Source: Acinetobacter tjernbergiae DSM 14971 = CIP 107465
GTDB lineage: Bacteria > Pseudomonadota > Gammaproteobacteria > Pseudomonadales > Moraxellaceae
Assembly: GCF_000374425.1 (NCBI RefSeq)
Contig: NZ_KB894361.1
Location: forward strand, 1 to 64,000
Length of the DNA stretch: 64,000 nucleotides
Direction of reading: 5' to 3'
The position numbers and the translations under genes are program-made. The notes beneath the pieces are model-generated. The model saw only the letters and a program-made list of their open reading frames with translations. It did no database searches and was not told the origin of the DNA. Shown here one piece after another: positions 18,712 through 27,883 of this stretch; positions within the stretch are counted from its first letter, which is position 1; every line of letters starts with the position of its first letter.

Positions 18712-19458
18712 TTAGTCTTGTGCATCAATACTTTGCCCATTCATATCTAAACTATCATCACCCATTAGATAAAGGTAAGCAGGCATAATGCTATCTGGTG
18801 TTGGCAGCACTTTTGGGTCTTCCTCTGGGTAGGCTTTAGCACGCATTGCGGTACGTGTACCCCCTGGATTAAGGCAGTTAAAACGAATGTTTGGATAGGT
18901 ATTCTCTGCCGCAAAAATTTTACTCATGGCTTCAGTGGCGATTTTAGAAACAGAGTATGCACCCCATAAAGCCCGTGCTTCACGACCAACACTTGAACTG
19001 GTAAACACCACAGAGGCATGTTCAGATTTATTGAGCAAGGGTAGTAAGGCTTGAGTTAATGCAAAAGGCGCACGTAAATTTACGGACATGACATCATCCC
19101 AAACATCAACAGGGTAATGCGCTAATTCGACACGATCACCTAGCATACCTGCATTGTGTAAAATGCCATCTAAACGACCAAATTGTTGCTCAAGCGTATC
19201 GACAAGAAGCTCATAGTCATGACTGGATGCCGTAGAAAGCTGTAAGGGTAAAATTGCAGGTTGTGGCGCACCTAAACCCTCAATCTCATCGTAAATGACT
19301 TCGAGTTTATTGAGAGTGCGTCCATGTAGAACAACCGTTGCGCCGTGAAGGGCATAATTAATAGCAGCAGCACGTCCAATCCCATCACCAGCACCCGTGA
19401 TCAGAATAATACGATCTTTGAGTAGATCAGGACGCGGTTGATATTCTGAATATTTCAT
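18712..19458 (-). CDS. Short-chain dehydrogenase, YciK family
   Basis: This 248-residue classical SDR has the NAD(P) motif ILITGAGDGIGRAAA near residues 18-32, NAG within HNAGMLGD, the catalytic Ser in VVFTSSSVG and YxxxK as AYSVSKIA near residue 168, and PGGTRTAMRAKAYPEEDP, which is typical of YciK. It is the third gene of the ubiG-mupP-yciK operon, 31 bases after mupP. The substrate of YciK is unknown. Confidence 0.88.
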   Translation of the reverse strand: MKYSEYQPRPDLLKDRIILITGAGDGIGRAAAINYALHGATVVLHGRTLNKLEVIYDEIEGLGAPQPAILPLQLSTASSHDYELLVDTLEQQFGRLDGILHNAGMLGDRVELAHYPVDVWDDVMSVNLRAPFALTQALLPLLNKSEHASVVFTSSSVGREARALWGAYSVSKIATEAMSKIFAAENTYPNIRFNCLNPGGTRTAMRAKAYPEEDPKVLPTPDSIMPAYLYLMGDDSLDMNGQSIDAQD

Positions 19459-19489
19459 TATTATGCCTCCTAGTTGTTATATTAAATAT

Positions 19490-20188
19490 TTAGCTCATCA
19501 TACCCTGATTTTCTGACAATGCAGAGATTTTCTGTTTTAACAGTTGGTGTAACTCAGGGACAGTTTGAATAATTGCATCTGCTTGCCAAGCGTTCAGATC
19601 ATCACGAGATTCTATTGGTAAATACCCGTAAGCTGCCAAAATGGTATACATCTCTGCATTTCGACCTGCATCAATATCACGTGGATGATCACCCACATAA
19701 ATAATTTCTTCTGCATCGATACCGAGTTGCTTAGCCGCTAAATACATCGGTTCAGGGTCTGGTTTTGTTTGACTGACATCTTCAGGACAAACCAAAACTG
19801 CACAGCGTTCGCTGAGATTCAATTCAGCCAATAATGATTCACTTAAACTGCGGGGTTTATTGGTCACAATTCCCCAAGGAATTTGATTGGCTTCAAGTTC
19901 TTCAAGTAGAGGATACATCCCAACAAATAAGTCAGTATCCACTACAATATTGTCACCATAGACATCTAAAAAACGCTGACGATGGGCTAAAAAGATAGGG
20001 TCAGTGACATCCAATTCAGGATACACCAATTTCACCATCGCCCGTGCGCCTTCAGAAACCTGAGTGCGAATAGTCGCTGCATCAACGATAGGGCGCTGTT
20101 CATCACGGCACATTTGTTGAATGATGCGAATAAAATCAGCAGCAGTGTCGATCAACGTACCATCAAGATCAAATAAAACAGCTTTCAT
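19490..20188 (-). CDS. mupP: HAD phosphatase, MupP type (N-acetylmuramic acid 6-phosphate phosphatase)
   Basis: This 232-residue HAD-superfamily phosphatase has motif I DLDGTLIDT, motif II within WGIVTNKP, motif III Lys in SQTKPDPEP, and motif IV YVGDHPRDIDAGRNA. It is usually labelled phosphoglycolate phosphatase (Gph). The ubiG-X-yciK context and segments such as SEGARAMVK, PWGIVTNKP and TKPDPEP resemble Pseudomonas MupP, which removes phosphate from MurNAc-6-P in cell-wall recycling, as I remember that protein. I chose ATG 20188, which overlaps the ubiG stop by one base (TAATG); the open frame upstream lies within ubiG. The recycling amidase gene ampD is about 11.5 kb away in the same window. 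Confidence 0.8.
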   Translation of the reverse strand: MKAVLFDLDGTLIDTAADFIRIIQQMCRDEQRPIVDAATIRTQVSEGARAMVKLVYPELDVTDPIFLAHRQRFLDVYGDNIVVDTDLFVGMYPLLEELEANQIPWGIVTNKPRSLSESLLAELNLSERCAVLVCPEDVSQTKPDPEPMYLAAKQLGIDAEEIIYVGDHPRDIDAGRNAEMYTILAAYGYLPIESRDDLNAWQADAIIQTVPELHQLLKQKISALSENQGMMS

Positions 20189-20901
20189 TAAGCACCTGTA
20201 TTTGTGGTATGTACCATATAATTCACATCTACATTTGGTGCTAACCAATAGTGTTTAGTGATTGGGTTGTAATGTAAGCCCGTCATTTCTTTTAGACTCA
20301 AGCCTGCGTTACGAATATCGTGTGCCATTTCTGAAGGGCGGATGAATTTATGATAATCATGCGTGCCTTTTGGCAGTAAACGTAGGACATATTCAGCGCC
20401 AATAATCGCGAATAAATAGGATTTTGGATTGCGGTTAATGGTCGAAAAGAATACATGCCCACCGGGTTTAACCAATGTTTGGCAGGCTTTGACGATAGAT
20501 GCTGGATCGGGAACGTGTTCCATCATTTCCATACAAGTCACGACATCGTATTGACCTGCTTGTTCTTGTGCGAGTTGTTCAACTGGAATCTGACGATATT
20601 CAATATTTTGTACATTGTCCTGCTGTGCATGTAAGCGACCGACAGCAAGCGGTGCTTCGCCCATATCAATACCTAAAACATCAGCACCACGACGCGCCAT
20701 GCTTTCAGCCAAAATACCGCCGCCACAGCCAACATCTAGCACTTTCTTGCCGGCCAAACCACCAACACGTTCGTCAATCCAGTTTAAACGTAAGGGATTG
20801 ATTTGATGAAGCGGGCGGAACTCAGAATGTTGATCCCACCATTTGGCAGCCAATGCTTCAAATTTTGCGATTTCTTGTGGGTCAACATTCAATTGCGACA
20901 T
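20188..20901 (-). CDS. ubiG: Ubiquinone O-methyltransferase
   Basis: This 237-residue class I SAM methyltransferase carries out both O-methylations of ubiquinone synthesis. Recognisable parts are [27 protein letters not shown] at the N-terminus, the SAM motif [26 protein letters not shown] (about 57-82), [15 protein letters not shown], and the membrane-lipid contact region [37 protein letters not shown]. It is first in the operon with mupP and the SDR gene. Confidence 0.96.
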   Translation of the reverse strand: MSQLNVDPQEIAKFEALAAKWWDQHSEFRPLHQINPLRLNWIDERVGGLAGKKVLDVGCGGGILAESMARRGADVLGIDMGEAPLAVGRLHAQQDNVQNIEYRQIPVEQLAQEQAGQYDVVTCMEMMEHVPDPASIVKACQTLVKPGGHVFFSTINRNPKSYLFAIIGAEYVLRLLPKGTHDYHKFIRPSEMAHDIRNAGLSLKEMTGLHYNPITKHYWLAPNVDVNYMVHTTNTGA

Positions 20902-21078
20902 GACTTACCTCTGTATTAGGATGATTATTTTGGTTTAATCTGTTGGTAGTGTAGCGATTCTAGAAAAAAAAGCGATAAATCCCATAAAAAACTTCACAGA
21001 AGCAAAACGAATTAGTCGTGTTTGATTTATATTTAGCATATAAACTTACGAAAAATGCTTAGAGGAAAAGCAAACTCA

Positions 21079-21699
21079 ATGAAAAAGTTAGTATTAGGTG
21101 GTTTAAGTGCAGTGGTCATGGCATTTTCAATGAATGCAATGGCTGCGGATTTTGTAGCGGGTAAAGACTATACCGTGGTTGCCAATCCAGGTAAGACAGC
21201 AGCGCCAGCAGGCAAAATCGAAGTCCGTGAATTTTTTTGGTATGGTTGTCCACACTGCTTTAAACTTGAACCACATATGCAAACGTGGTTAAAGAATATT
21301 CCAAGCGATGTATATTTCCTTCGTACGCCAGCAGCCATGAATAAAGTATGGGAACAAGGCGCTCGTGGTTACTACGTTTCTGAAGCACTTGGCGTGCGTA
21401 AGAAAACTCATATTCCGTTGTTCCATGCGATTCATGATGGTGGACAACAAATTTTTGACCAAGCATCACAAGCGAAATTCTTTGCGCGTTATGGCGTGCC
21501 TGAGCAGAAATTTAACAGTATGTTTAACTCTTTCCCAATCACTGCAAAAGTGGCTGAGTCAAATAAATTGGCACAGCAATATCAACTTACGGGCGTACCT
21601 GCAATTGTGGTAAACGGTAAGTATGTGGTGCAAGGTGAAGATGGTAAGGTGACACAAGTTGTTGATTATCTATTAGAAAAAGAACGTAAGGGCAAATAA
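21079..21699 (+). CDS. dsbA: Periplasmic thiol:disulfide oxidoreductase DsbA
   Basis: This 206-residue protein has a signal peptide (MKKLVLGGLSAVVMAFSMNAMAA) and a thioredoxin fold with a DsbA helical insert. The active site is CPHC in REFFWYGCPHCFKLEP (about residues 55-58), and the cis-Pro loop is TGVPAIVVNGKYVV. It introduces disulfides into exported proteins and is reoxidised by DsbB. The frame opens 8 codons earlier, but ATG 21079, preceded by AGAGGAAA, gives a proper signal peptide. It is divergent from ubiG and followed by a terminator. Confidence 0.95.
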   Translation: MKKLVLGGLSAVVMAFSMNAMAADFVAGKDYTVVANPGKTAAPAGKIEVREFFWYGCPHCFKLEPHMQTWLKNIPSDVYFLRTPAAMNKVWEQGARGYYVSEALGVRKKTHIPLFHAIHDGGQQIFDQASQAKFFARYGVPEQKFNSMFNSFPITAKVAESNKLAQQYQLTGVPAIVVNGKYVVQGEDGKVTQVVDYLLEKERKGK

Positions 21700-21725
21700 T
21701 AGCTTCATTTTTTGTTCTGAAAATG

Positions 21726-21750
21726 CCCCGTCATGATGATGGGGTTTTTT
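21726..21750 (+). terminator. Terminator of dsbA
   Basis: CCCCGTCA (21726-21733) pairs with TGATGGGG (21737-21744) with one G-T pair; T6 follows. It starts 26 bases after the stop. Confidence 0.88.
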
Positions 21751-21760
21751 ATTCATTCTG

Positions 21761-22741
21761 TTATATTGTTGCCAATATTTGCATGGTCTTTTTTTCTTTG
21801 TCTGATATTTTCTTTAAAATCTCGGATGCTTGCTGAATATAGTTAACATCTTTGGTTTGGCTCACTTTCTCAAATAATTGAGAAATCGCTGTCCAAAGTT
21901 CTGCGATTTCCACAAATGCTTCATATCCTATTTTGATTTGTTCGATTTTGACTAGTTCATAACTTTCTTTTAAAAAGTCTCGGTATAAATTTCTAAATAA
22001 TGCGCCGCCTGTTCCTGCTTTTTCCATCATCATTGCCGATGTTCTAAAATCATTCTCGATGTCTTTACTAACATGAAACCATTTCATAATTTCTGTACTT
22101 GTTTTTAAAATACCTTGGTAACTCATATTTGTAATGAGTGGATTGAGATAATCAGTGGCATTGTTTTTGATGGCCTGCATAATTGCTGTTTTTAAATCGA
22201 AGCTTTTATCTGTTTTACTCAGTGTGTAGTACAAATTTTTAGAGGACATCGGCCCTTTTTCTGCCCGTGCTAAGGCTAAACTTTGCAAACTGGTTTTGAC
22301 TTTTCCGCCTTGTTGGATGGTATCGACTAGAAAGGCATCATGATGGTCATACCCATAAATTGCAACGTAATGCCCTGCAAAATGAATCGGTTTTGAAAAA
22401 TATTCTAAATAAAAACAGCCCAGTTTCAGAGCAACAATTTGTCCACGATCGATGAGTTGTTTTATGTTATTCCACGCTTTTTGTGTTGATGCAGTTTCTT
22501 TTACAGTCAATTCAAGATTTAAATTTTTTGCAATATTTGGGGTTAAATAGTCTGTTTTTATACGTCCACCAATAAATGGAAAATTCATTGATTTCATATT
22601 CCAGAAGATAAAACCCAGTCCCTCACCTAAACCAAATAACATCGGTTCAGAAAGTTCAATACCAAGTTGCCTGAGTAGAGTCCCTGTTGCAGTCGTTTCA
22701 CAATGCTGTCCATCAAATGGTTTTAAATTTTCTATTTCCAT
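21761..22741 (-). CDS. BtrH N-terminal / DUF4872 domain protein (cysteine acyltransferase- or peptidase-like)
   Basis: This 326-residue cytoplasmic protein has residues 1-145 resembling the N-terminal domain of butirosin BtrH, a papain-like fold. DGQHCETTATGTLLRQLGI contains the probable nucleophile C14, HFAGHYVAIYGYD supplies H124, and AFLVDT supplies D140: a possible Cys-His-Asp triad. Residues 150-326 resemble DUF4872 (helical). BtrH transfers an acyl group from an acyl carrier protein. No antibiotic pathway genes are nearby. The gene is 30 bases after a TetR gene on the same strand, so the two are probably co-transcribed. The biochemical role here is unknown. Confidence 0.7.
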   Translation of the reverse strand: MEIENLKPFDGQHCETTATGTLLRQLGIELSEPMLFGLGEGLGFIFWNMKSMNFPFIGGRIKTDYLTPNIAKNLNLELTVKETASTQKAWNNIKQLIDRGQIVALKLGCFYLEYFSKPIHFAGHYVAIYGYDHHDAFLVDTIQQGGKVKTSLQSLALARAEKGPMSSKNLYYTLSKTDKSFDLKTAIMQAIKNNATDYLNPLITNMSYQGILKTSTEIMKWFHVSKDIENDFRTSAMMMEKAGTGGALFRNLYRDFLKESYELVKIEQIKIGYEAFVEIAELWTAISQLFEKVSQTKDVNYIQQASEILKKISDKEKKTMQILATI

Positions 22742-22771
22742 TGTGACTATTGCACCTTAGGACAAAAGTAT

Positions 22772-23398
22772 TTATTTCAAAAACTCATCCAAATCGATTT
22801 CGACTTTTTGTGTAGGCAAAGATAAAGCCTGATTGACATAGAGGTTGATCAGTTTCTCACGAGAACCAATTGAACGCTGGTAATAGCTTGAATTCAATAG
22901 CAACGCTGCGCCGTAAGTCAGAGACCAAATATAAGACAGATAATCACGAATCGACATATCATAGTTCTGTGATTTCAAATATTTTTCAGTCATATCTTTG
23001 AGAGCCACGATGCGCTGCTGGCGGATTGCATAAAGCTCATCGAACAAATGTTTGAGCTTCGACTCAGTCATCGTCAGATGCTCTTCTAACTGATGCAGTA
23101 AAATCGTGCGACTCGGTGACGTTAAATGATAAAGCATATAACGAGGTGCATATTCTTTGACGTCACTGTTATATTTTTCTGAAATTTTTAAAATTTCTTT
23201 TTCATTTTGAATAATAAGTTCCAACAGCAATTCATTCTTACTGCGGAAATGTTTGTATAAGGTACCTTTAGCAATATCTAGTTCGGCAACCAGTTCATCT
23301 AAGGTCATTTCTTGGTTGTTTTCTAATAAAAGTTTTTCCGCAACCTGCAAAATTTTTTCTTTACGAATTAAGAACTGAGTATGACGATCAGGATTCAT
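22772..23398 (-). CDS. TetR-family regulator paired with the BtrH-like gene
   Basis: This 208-residue protein has an N-terminal helix-turn-helix: QVAEKLLLENNQEMTLDELVAELDIAKGTLYKHFRSKNELLLELI (about 17-61). The C-terminal ligand domain is all-helical and has no family that I can name. Spacing of 30 bases to the BtrH-like gene points to a two-gene operon that may be self-regulated. The next gene upstream on this strand is the FabR/DesT-like regulator, 107 bases away. Confidence 0.82.
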   Translation of the reverse strand: MNPDRHTQFLIRKEKILQVAEKLLLENNQEMTLDELVAELDIAKGTLYKHFRSKNELLLELIIQNEKEILKISEKYNSDVKEYAPRYMLYHLTSPSRTILLHQLEEHLTMTESKLKHLFDELYAIRQQRIVALKDMTEKYLKSQNYDMSIRDYLSYIWSLTYGAALLLNSSYYQRSIGSREKLINLYVNQALSLPTQKVEIDLDEFLK

Positions 23399-23505
23399 GA
23401 TGCTTATAGGCTCCTCATAGTGTTCTAAACGGCATTTGCATTAGTGTGTTATGAATCATAACGCTAAGCAATGCTTTTATATATCAAACTTTAGCTTTGA
23501 TAGGA

Positions 23506-24156
23506 TCAGGCGTTTTGTGGTTCCCAGTTCGAGATACCTCGGAACAGTAAGCGGACTTGAGTCGCTGCATTGTCAATAAATAAATTCTGTTGTTCTAATA
23601 AGCGATCAATTGGAAATTGTTTCGGTAAGTTGATCCACGTCATTGCCCATGTAAATGACATATTGATCAGGATCGTTGATAACACTTGTAAATCTTTGGC
23701 TTCTTGAATGTGTTTAAAGGTATCGAGTTTACACAAATCAATTGCAAGATCTTCAATCAAAAATTCAATCTCACGTGCAATCGCGATACGAACGGTTTCG
23801 GAGCCGCCCCAACGTTCTGCAATCATAAATTGCCATTGCTGAGGGCTGTGATTGACAGCTTGTACAAACAGTTCAATGCTTGTCCGTGTTTTAGCAGATC
23901 CGCTATGTTTTAAATAGCTTTGCCCCAATTGATGAATCAAGCTTTTTAAATGCAAAGACACTTGGTCAACCAGTTCTTGTCCTAATGCCTCCATATCTTG
24001 GAAATGACGATAAAATGCCGTTGGGACTAAACCAACTTCACGTGCAACTTCACGCAAACTAATACTACTAAATGAACGTCCAGAAGTACTGAGGTGGAGC
24101 GCTGCATCAAGTAAAGCCTGACGACTCTGTTGTTTTCGTTCATCTCTAATCGACAT
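23506..24156 (-). CDS. FabR/DesT-like TetR repressor of the desaturase operon
   Basis: This 216-residue protein has the helix-turn-helix ALLDAALHLSTSGRSFSSISLREVAREVGLVPTAFYRHFQDMEALGQELVDQ (about 13-65). The C-terminal part (ERWGGSETVRIAIAREIEFLIEDLAIDL; INMSFTWAMTWINLP) matches the FabR/DesT group, which senses the unsaturated:saturated acyl-CoA or acyl-ACP balance. It is divergent from a reductase-desaturase operon across 312 bases containing repeated AGTGAAC/GTTCACT-type palindromes. This is the P. aeruginosa desT-desCB arrangement. It likely represses both its own gene and the desaturase operon. Confidence 0.85.
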   Translation of the reverse strand: MSIRDERKQQSRQALLDAALHLSTSGRSFSSISLREVAREVGLVPTAFYRHFQDMEALGQELVDQVSLHLKSLIHQLGQSYLKHSGSAKTRTSIELFVQAVNHSPQQWQFMIAERWGGSETVRIAIAREIEFLIEDLAIDLCKLDTFKHIQEAKDLQVLSTILINMSFTWAMTWINLPKQFPIDRLLEQQNLFIDNAATQVRLLFRGISNWEPQNA

Positions 24157-24360
24157 GAATAAGATCCATTAAAACCATACGCTAGAGTCTAGCAAAAAAA
24201 ACATGATTTTTTTAGTCCTAATCCATTGCTAAATCAGACACATTTTCAATCGGTCGAAAAATCTGAGGGTTTTGTTTGAGCAGAATCAATGTAAATAGCA
24301 ACTATTTTATCAATATTTTTAATTGTTTATAAAAATGAATAAAAAATATTCAAAAAATTG

Positions 24361-24435
24361 GTGAACAAGTGTTGACTCAGTGAACACAAATAAATATAGT
24401 GTACATATGTTCACTACACGAACATTTGTTCACTC
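24361..24435 (+). promoter_or_regulatory. Desaturase operon promoter with three DesT/FabR-type operators
   Basis: The -35 box is TTGACT (24372-24377) and the -10 box is TATAGT (24395-24400), with 17-bp spacing. Operators: GTGAACAAGTGTTGACTC (24361-24378) covers the -35; AGTGTACATATGTTCACT (24398-24415) covers the -10 end and start point; GAACA-TT-TGTTC (24420-24431), extended by CACT, lies downstream. A further AGTGAACA half-site is at 24379-24386. The rest of 24157-24360 is AT-rich without a gene. Confidence 0.8.
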
Positions 24436-24468
24436 AAAATAAATAGCCAGATACAAAACGAGGAACGT

Positions 24469-25509
24469 ATGAACGCAAAGTTAAGTTATCAGCCACATTG
24501 GGTCAGAGAAGATTTTGTTGATTTTATTCTTGCAAAGGTTAACCCGATGTGGACTTTGCGCCGCATCATGGCAAAAATCGAAGCGATTGAGCCTATTGCA
24601 GATGAAATGATCAAGGTCACTTTAAGCAGTAACAATAAATTTACAACCTATCAACCAGGTCAATTTGTGATGGTGACGGTTCGTATAGATGGTGTGCAGC
24701 ATCAACGAGCGTATAGCTTGGTGAGTTCACCAAGTCACGACAAATTGGTGTTAGGTATCAAAAAACAAGGTCGTGTATCTAACTATTTAGCTAACAGTGC
24801 ACGTGCTGGTGATGTGATTGAAATTACTCAGGCGATGGGCGAATTTACGCTAAAAGACTTTGATACCGAAGAAGGTAAACAACCGATTCTTTTGGTATCT
24901 GCGGGTAGTGGTATTACGCCGATTATTCCGATTGCGAAACAGGCATTAGCACGTTCAAATCAACCTGTGACGTTGATTTATTATTCACGTGATCCAGCGT
25001 TCCGTACTGAATTGGAAACACTGGCAGCAGAATATGCGCACTTTAACCTACAGATTATTGTCGATAGTGCTGAACAACCTGCTTATTTTGATGAAGAAAC
25101 TTTAGACCGTTTGTGTGCCGATGCTGTTCAACGTCAAACCTATGTGTGTGCTGCTCCAGGTTTGATGAAAGCGACACGTCAAATTTGGATGAAACGTGGT
25201 TGGTTAGACCGTTTAACGCAAGAAAGCTTCTTGCCAGTGACGATGGATGTGGATGCTCAAATCCAACCAGTCAATTTCCGTCGCAGTATGCAAGAGTTTG
25301 AAGGCCGTGGCAACCTGTTGGCCAGTGCTGAAGCTGCGGGTTTGAAACCCTCTTTTGGTTGCCGTATGGGGATTTGTAATACCTGTGTTTGTACCAAGCT
25401 CAGTGGTGCAGTAAAAAATCAACTTACAGGTGAAATCGATAACCAAAACAATGTGCAAATCAAGTTGTGTGTGAGTGAAGCTGTGAGTCCCGTTGAGATT
25501 GACCTTTAA
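24469..25509 (+). CDS. Ferredoxin reductase-type electron donor for the desaturase
   Basis: This 346-residue protein has an FAD domain (PGQFVMVTVRIDGVQHQRAYSLVSSP, about 64-90), an NAD(P) domain (PILLVSAGSGITPIIPIAKQAL; QTYVCAAPGLM), and a C-terminal plant-type 2Fe-2S domain with the Cys cluster CRMGICNTCVC plus a last Cys in QIKLCVSE. It passes electrons from NADPH to the membrane desaturase encoded 29 bases downstream, equivalent to P. aeruginosa DesC. The ribosome site GAGGAA precedes the ATG. Its transcription is set by the operator array upstream. Confidence 0.9.
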   Translation: MNAKLSYQPHWVREDFVDFILAKVNPMWTLRRIMAKIEAIEPIADEMIKVTLSSNNKFTTYQPGQFVMVTVRIDGVQHQRAYSLVSSPSHDKLVLGIKKQGRVSNYLANSARAGDVIEITQAMGEFTLKDFDTEEGKQPILLVSAGSGITPIIPIAKQALARSNQPVTLIYYSRDPAFRTELETLAAEYAHFNLQIIVDSAEQPAYFDEETLDRLCADAVQRQTYVCAAPGLMKATRQIWMKRGWLDRLTQESFLPVTMDVDAQIQPVNFRRSMQEFEGRGNLLASAEAAGLKPSFGCRMGICNTCVCTKLSGAVKNQLTGEIDNQNNVQIKLCVSEAVSPVEIDL

Positions 25510-25538
25510 TTCATATTGACCAGATAGAGAATAATATT

Positions 25539-26729
25539 ATGAACATGATGACAGTAAATCCGACTAAAACGATTCCTCCAATCAAATTTGGCGGTAACTC
25601 AAGCCGTGCATTAACACCAGAAGAAGTACAAGAGTTTGGCCGTAAGATTGATGCCATCCGCACTGAAACCATGGCTAAAATTGGCAAAGAAGATTCTGAT
25701 TATATCTATAAAGTACGTAACTTTGTACGTTATACCGAGATCGCTTCTCGTGCGATGCTGATGTTTGGCGGCTGGATTCCACCTGTATGGTTGTTGGGTA
25801 CAGCAATGTTGGGCGTTTCCAAAATTGTTGAAAATATGGAACTCGGTCACAATGTGATGCACGGTCAGTTTGACTGGTTAAACGATCCAACCTTGAACGG
25901 TGCAACCTATGATTGGGATACCGTGTGTACTGGTGAGGACTGGAAATATACCCATAACTATAAGCACCATACCTATACCAATGTGGTTGGCATGGATCAT
26001 GACATTAGCGGTTATGGCGTGATGCGCATGAGTCGTGAGCAAAAGTGGGAACCCCGCTTTTTATTCAACGTACCAACAGGTTTTGTATTATCAACGGGTT
26101 TTGAATGGCTACTGGCTTTGCAACGTCTAGAGATGGAAAAAGTTTTGTTTGATGGCACCAAAACTTGGAAAGAAGTGTATGTAGAATCTAAAAATCTACG
26201 TAAAAAGATGCTACGTCAGTTTGGTAAAGACTATGTGCTGTTCCCATTGATCGCTGGTCCAATGTTCTTGCCAGTATTAGCGGGTAACTTTGTTGCCAAT
26301 CTTATCCGTAACTACTGGGCATCGACCGTGATTTATTGTGGTCATTTCACAGAAGACTCTGAAATTATCACTGACAACATCGATAATGAAACCAAAGCAG
26401 AGTGGTACTTACGTCAGATTCGTGGTTCAGCAAACTTTACTGGCGGTAAAATCATGCACTTCTTGAGTGGTAACTTGAGTCATCAAATCGAACATCACTT
26501 GTTCCCTGATGTACCTGCCAACCGCTATCAAGAAATGGCACCTAAAGTACGTGAAGTCTGTGCAGAGTTTGGTCAACAGTACAATACAGCGCCGTTTGGA
26601 TCTCAAATTGTGAGTGTATATAAACGTTTGGCGATTCATTCTTTGCCTGACAATGTGGTTGATCGTTTGACGGAAACCAAGCGTACCTTTATTGAGGCGG
26701 TGAAAGGTCTGTTTGGTAAAGCTGCTTAA
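25539..26729 (+). CDS. Membrane fatty acid desaturase (acyl-CoA delta-9 type)
   Basis: This 396-residue di-iron membrane desaturase has the three His boxes HNVMH (about residue 106), HNYKHH (about 138) and HQIEHH (about 314, in LSHQIEHHLFPDVPANRYQEM). Hydrophobic segments lie around residues 65-100 and 235-265. It introduces a double bond into acyl chains to adjust membrane fluidity. In the DesB/DesT system the substrate is saturated acyl-CoA taken from the medium. It is second in the operon with the reductase. Confidence 0.92.
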   Translation: MNMMTVNPTKTIPPIKFGGNSSRALTPEEVQEFGRKIDAIRTETMAKIGKEDSDYIYKVRNFVRYTEIASRAMLMFGGWIPPVWLLGTAMLGVSKIVENMELGHNVMHGQFDWLNDPTLNGATYDWDTVCTGEDWKYTHNYKHHTYTNVVGMDHDISGYGVMRMSREQKWEPRFLFNVPTGFVLSTGFEWLLALQRLEMEKVLFDGTKTWKEVYVESKNLRKKMLRQFGKDYVLFPLIAGPMFLPVLAGNFVANLIRNYWASTVIYCGHFTEDSEIITDNIDNETKAEWYLRQIRGSANFTGGKIMHFLSGNLSHQIEHHLFPDVPANRYQEMAPKVREVCAEFGQQYNTAPFGSQIVSVYKRLAIHSLPDNVVDRLTETKRTFIEAVKGLFGKAA

Positions 26730-26853
26730 TCAAGATAGAGCGTCGTTTGAGCTATCAAGCGATGCTCATCACCAATAAGTAAAAGGGAAAGTACGTGTAA
26801 TTGAGCTATACTATGGCGCAATCATATTTGTGCCATCGTTTTAAGGAATCGTT

Positions 26854-27570
26854 ATGCGTATTGACCAAAGAGCATTAGACCAGTTACGTGAGGTAAAAAT
26901 CACCCGTAACTATACCCGTTACGCAGAAGGTTCAGTTCTGGTTGAGTTTGGTCATACCAAAGTATTGTGTACGGCAAGTATTGATAATTCGGTTCCACGG
27001 TTTTTAAAAGGAAAAGGACAGGGCTGGGTCACTGCTGAATACGGCATGTTACCGCGCTCAACCCACACCCGTAGTGACCGTGAAGCAGCGCGTGGTAAAC
27101 AGTCGGGCCGGACACAGGAAATCCAACGTTTGATTGGTCGTAGCTTACGTGCCATGGTGGATTTGAAAAAACTAGGTGAGAACACGATTACGATTGACTG
27201 TGATGTGATTCAAGCTGATGGTGGTACGCGTACAGCAGCCATTACCGGCGCAGCGGTGGCTTTAGTTGATGCAATGAATGTATTGCTGAGCAACAAAAAA
27301 ATTAAACAAGACCCTTTAAAAGGTCTCGTGGCAGCGATCTCAGTCGGGATGTATCAAGATGAAGTCCTACTCGATTTATGCTACGAAGAAGATTCAAATT
27401 GCCAAACGGATTTAAACGTGGTGATGACGCAGGCGGGTGAGTTTATTGAAATTCAAGGAACGGCAGAAGAGAAACCGTTTACTCGTCAACAGTCTAATGC
27501 CATGTTAGAGCTTGCAGAAAAAGGAATCGCAGAGTTGATTCAGAAACAACAGCAGGCACTCGGTTGGTAA
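26854..27570 (+). CDS. rph: Ribonuclease PH
   Basis: This 238-residue phosphorolytic 3'-5' exoribonuclease trims tRNA 3' ends. Family segments: [97 protein letters not shown], and [15 protein letters not shown]. It assembles as a hexamer. A possible -10 TATACT is at 26807-26812. A terminator follows the gene. Confidence 0.97.
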   Translation: MRIDQRALDQLREVKITRNYTRYAEGSVLVEFGHTKVLCTASIDNSVPRFLKGKGQGWVTAEYGMLPRSTHTRSDREAARGKQSGRTQEIQRLIGRSLRAMVDLKKLGENTITIDCDVIQADGGTRTAAITGAAVALVDAMNVLLSNKKIKQDPLKGLVAAISVGMYQDEVLLDLCYEEDSNCQTDLNVVMTQAGEFIEIQGTAEEKPFTRQQSNAMLELAEKGIAELIQKQQQALGW

Positions 27571-27588
27571 TTTCCAGTTGATAGTGCG

Positions 27589-27621
27589 GGCGGTCTGGTA
27601 TGTTTAGACCGCCTTTTTTTT
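27589..27621 (+). terminator. Terminator of rph
   Basis: GGCGGTCT (27589-27596) pairs with AGACCGCC (27606-27613), loop of 9 bases, followed by a T tract of at least 7. Confidence 0.9.
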
Positions 27622-27715
27622 ATCTATTTTTTGTCATTGAATTGCGATCAAACCATCATTGAATTGTCATTTATATCGTATTGACTATCTGCACGAATAT
27701 TTAACGGATAGTAAA

Positions 27716-27859
27716 ATGCGAAACTTACTTTTAGCGCTGCTAACCAGCAGTTGCTTCTTACTCAGTGCATGTAATGATAGTGATAATGGCGATAACAATA
27801 ATCCAACGCCAAATCCAAAGCCACCAACATCGAACTGCAAAATTCATTGTGCACCCTAA
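27716..27859 (+). CDS. Small lipoprotein upstream of phospholipase C
   Basis: This is a 47-residue peptide with a lipoprotein signal (MRNLLLALLTSSCFLLSAC, lipobox LSAC, Cys at residue 19). The mature part of only 29 residues is rich in Asn, Asp and Pro and ends CKIHCAP. The open frame extends upstream to 27659, but ATG 27716 fits the signal peptide. The stop is 24 bases before the plc gene, so the two are likely one transcript. The function is unknown; it could be an entericidin-like or accessory lipoprotein. Confidence 0.65.
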   Translation: MRNLLLALLTSSCFLLSACNDSDNGDNNNPTPNPKPPTSNCKIHCAP

Positions 27860-27883
27860 GAATAACAATAAGGAAATTACAAA

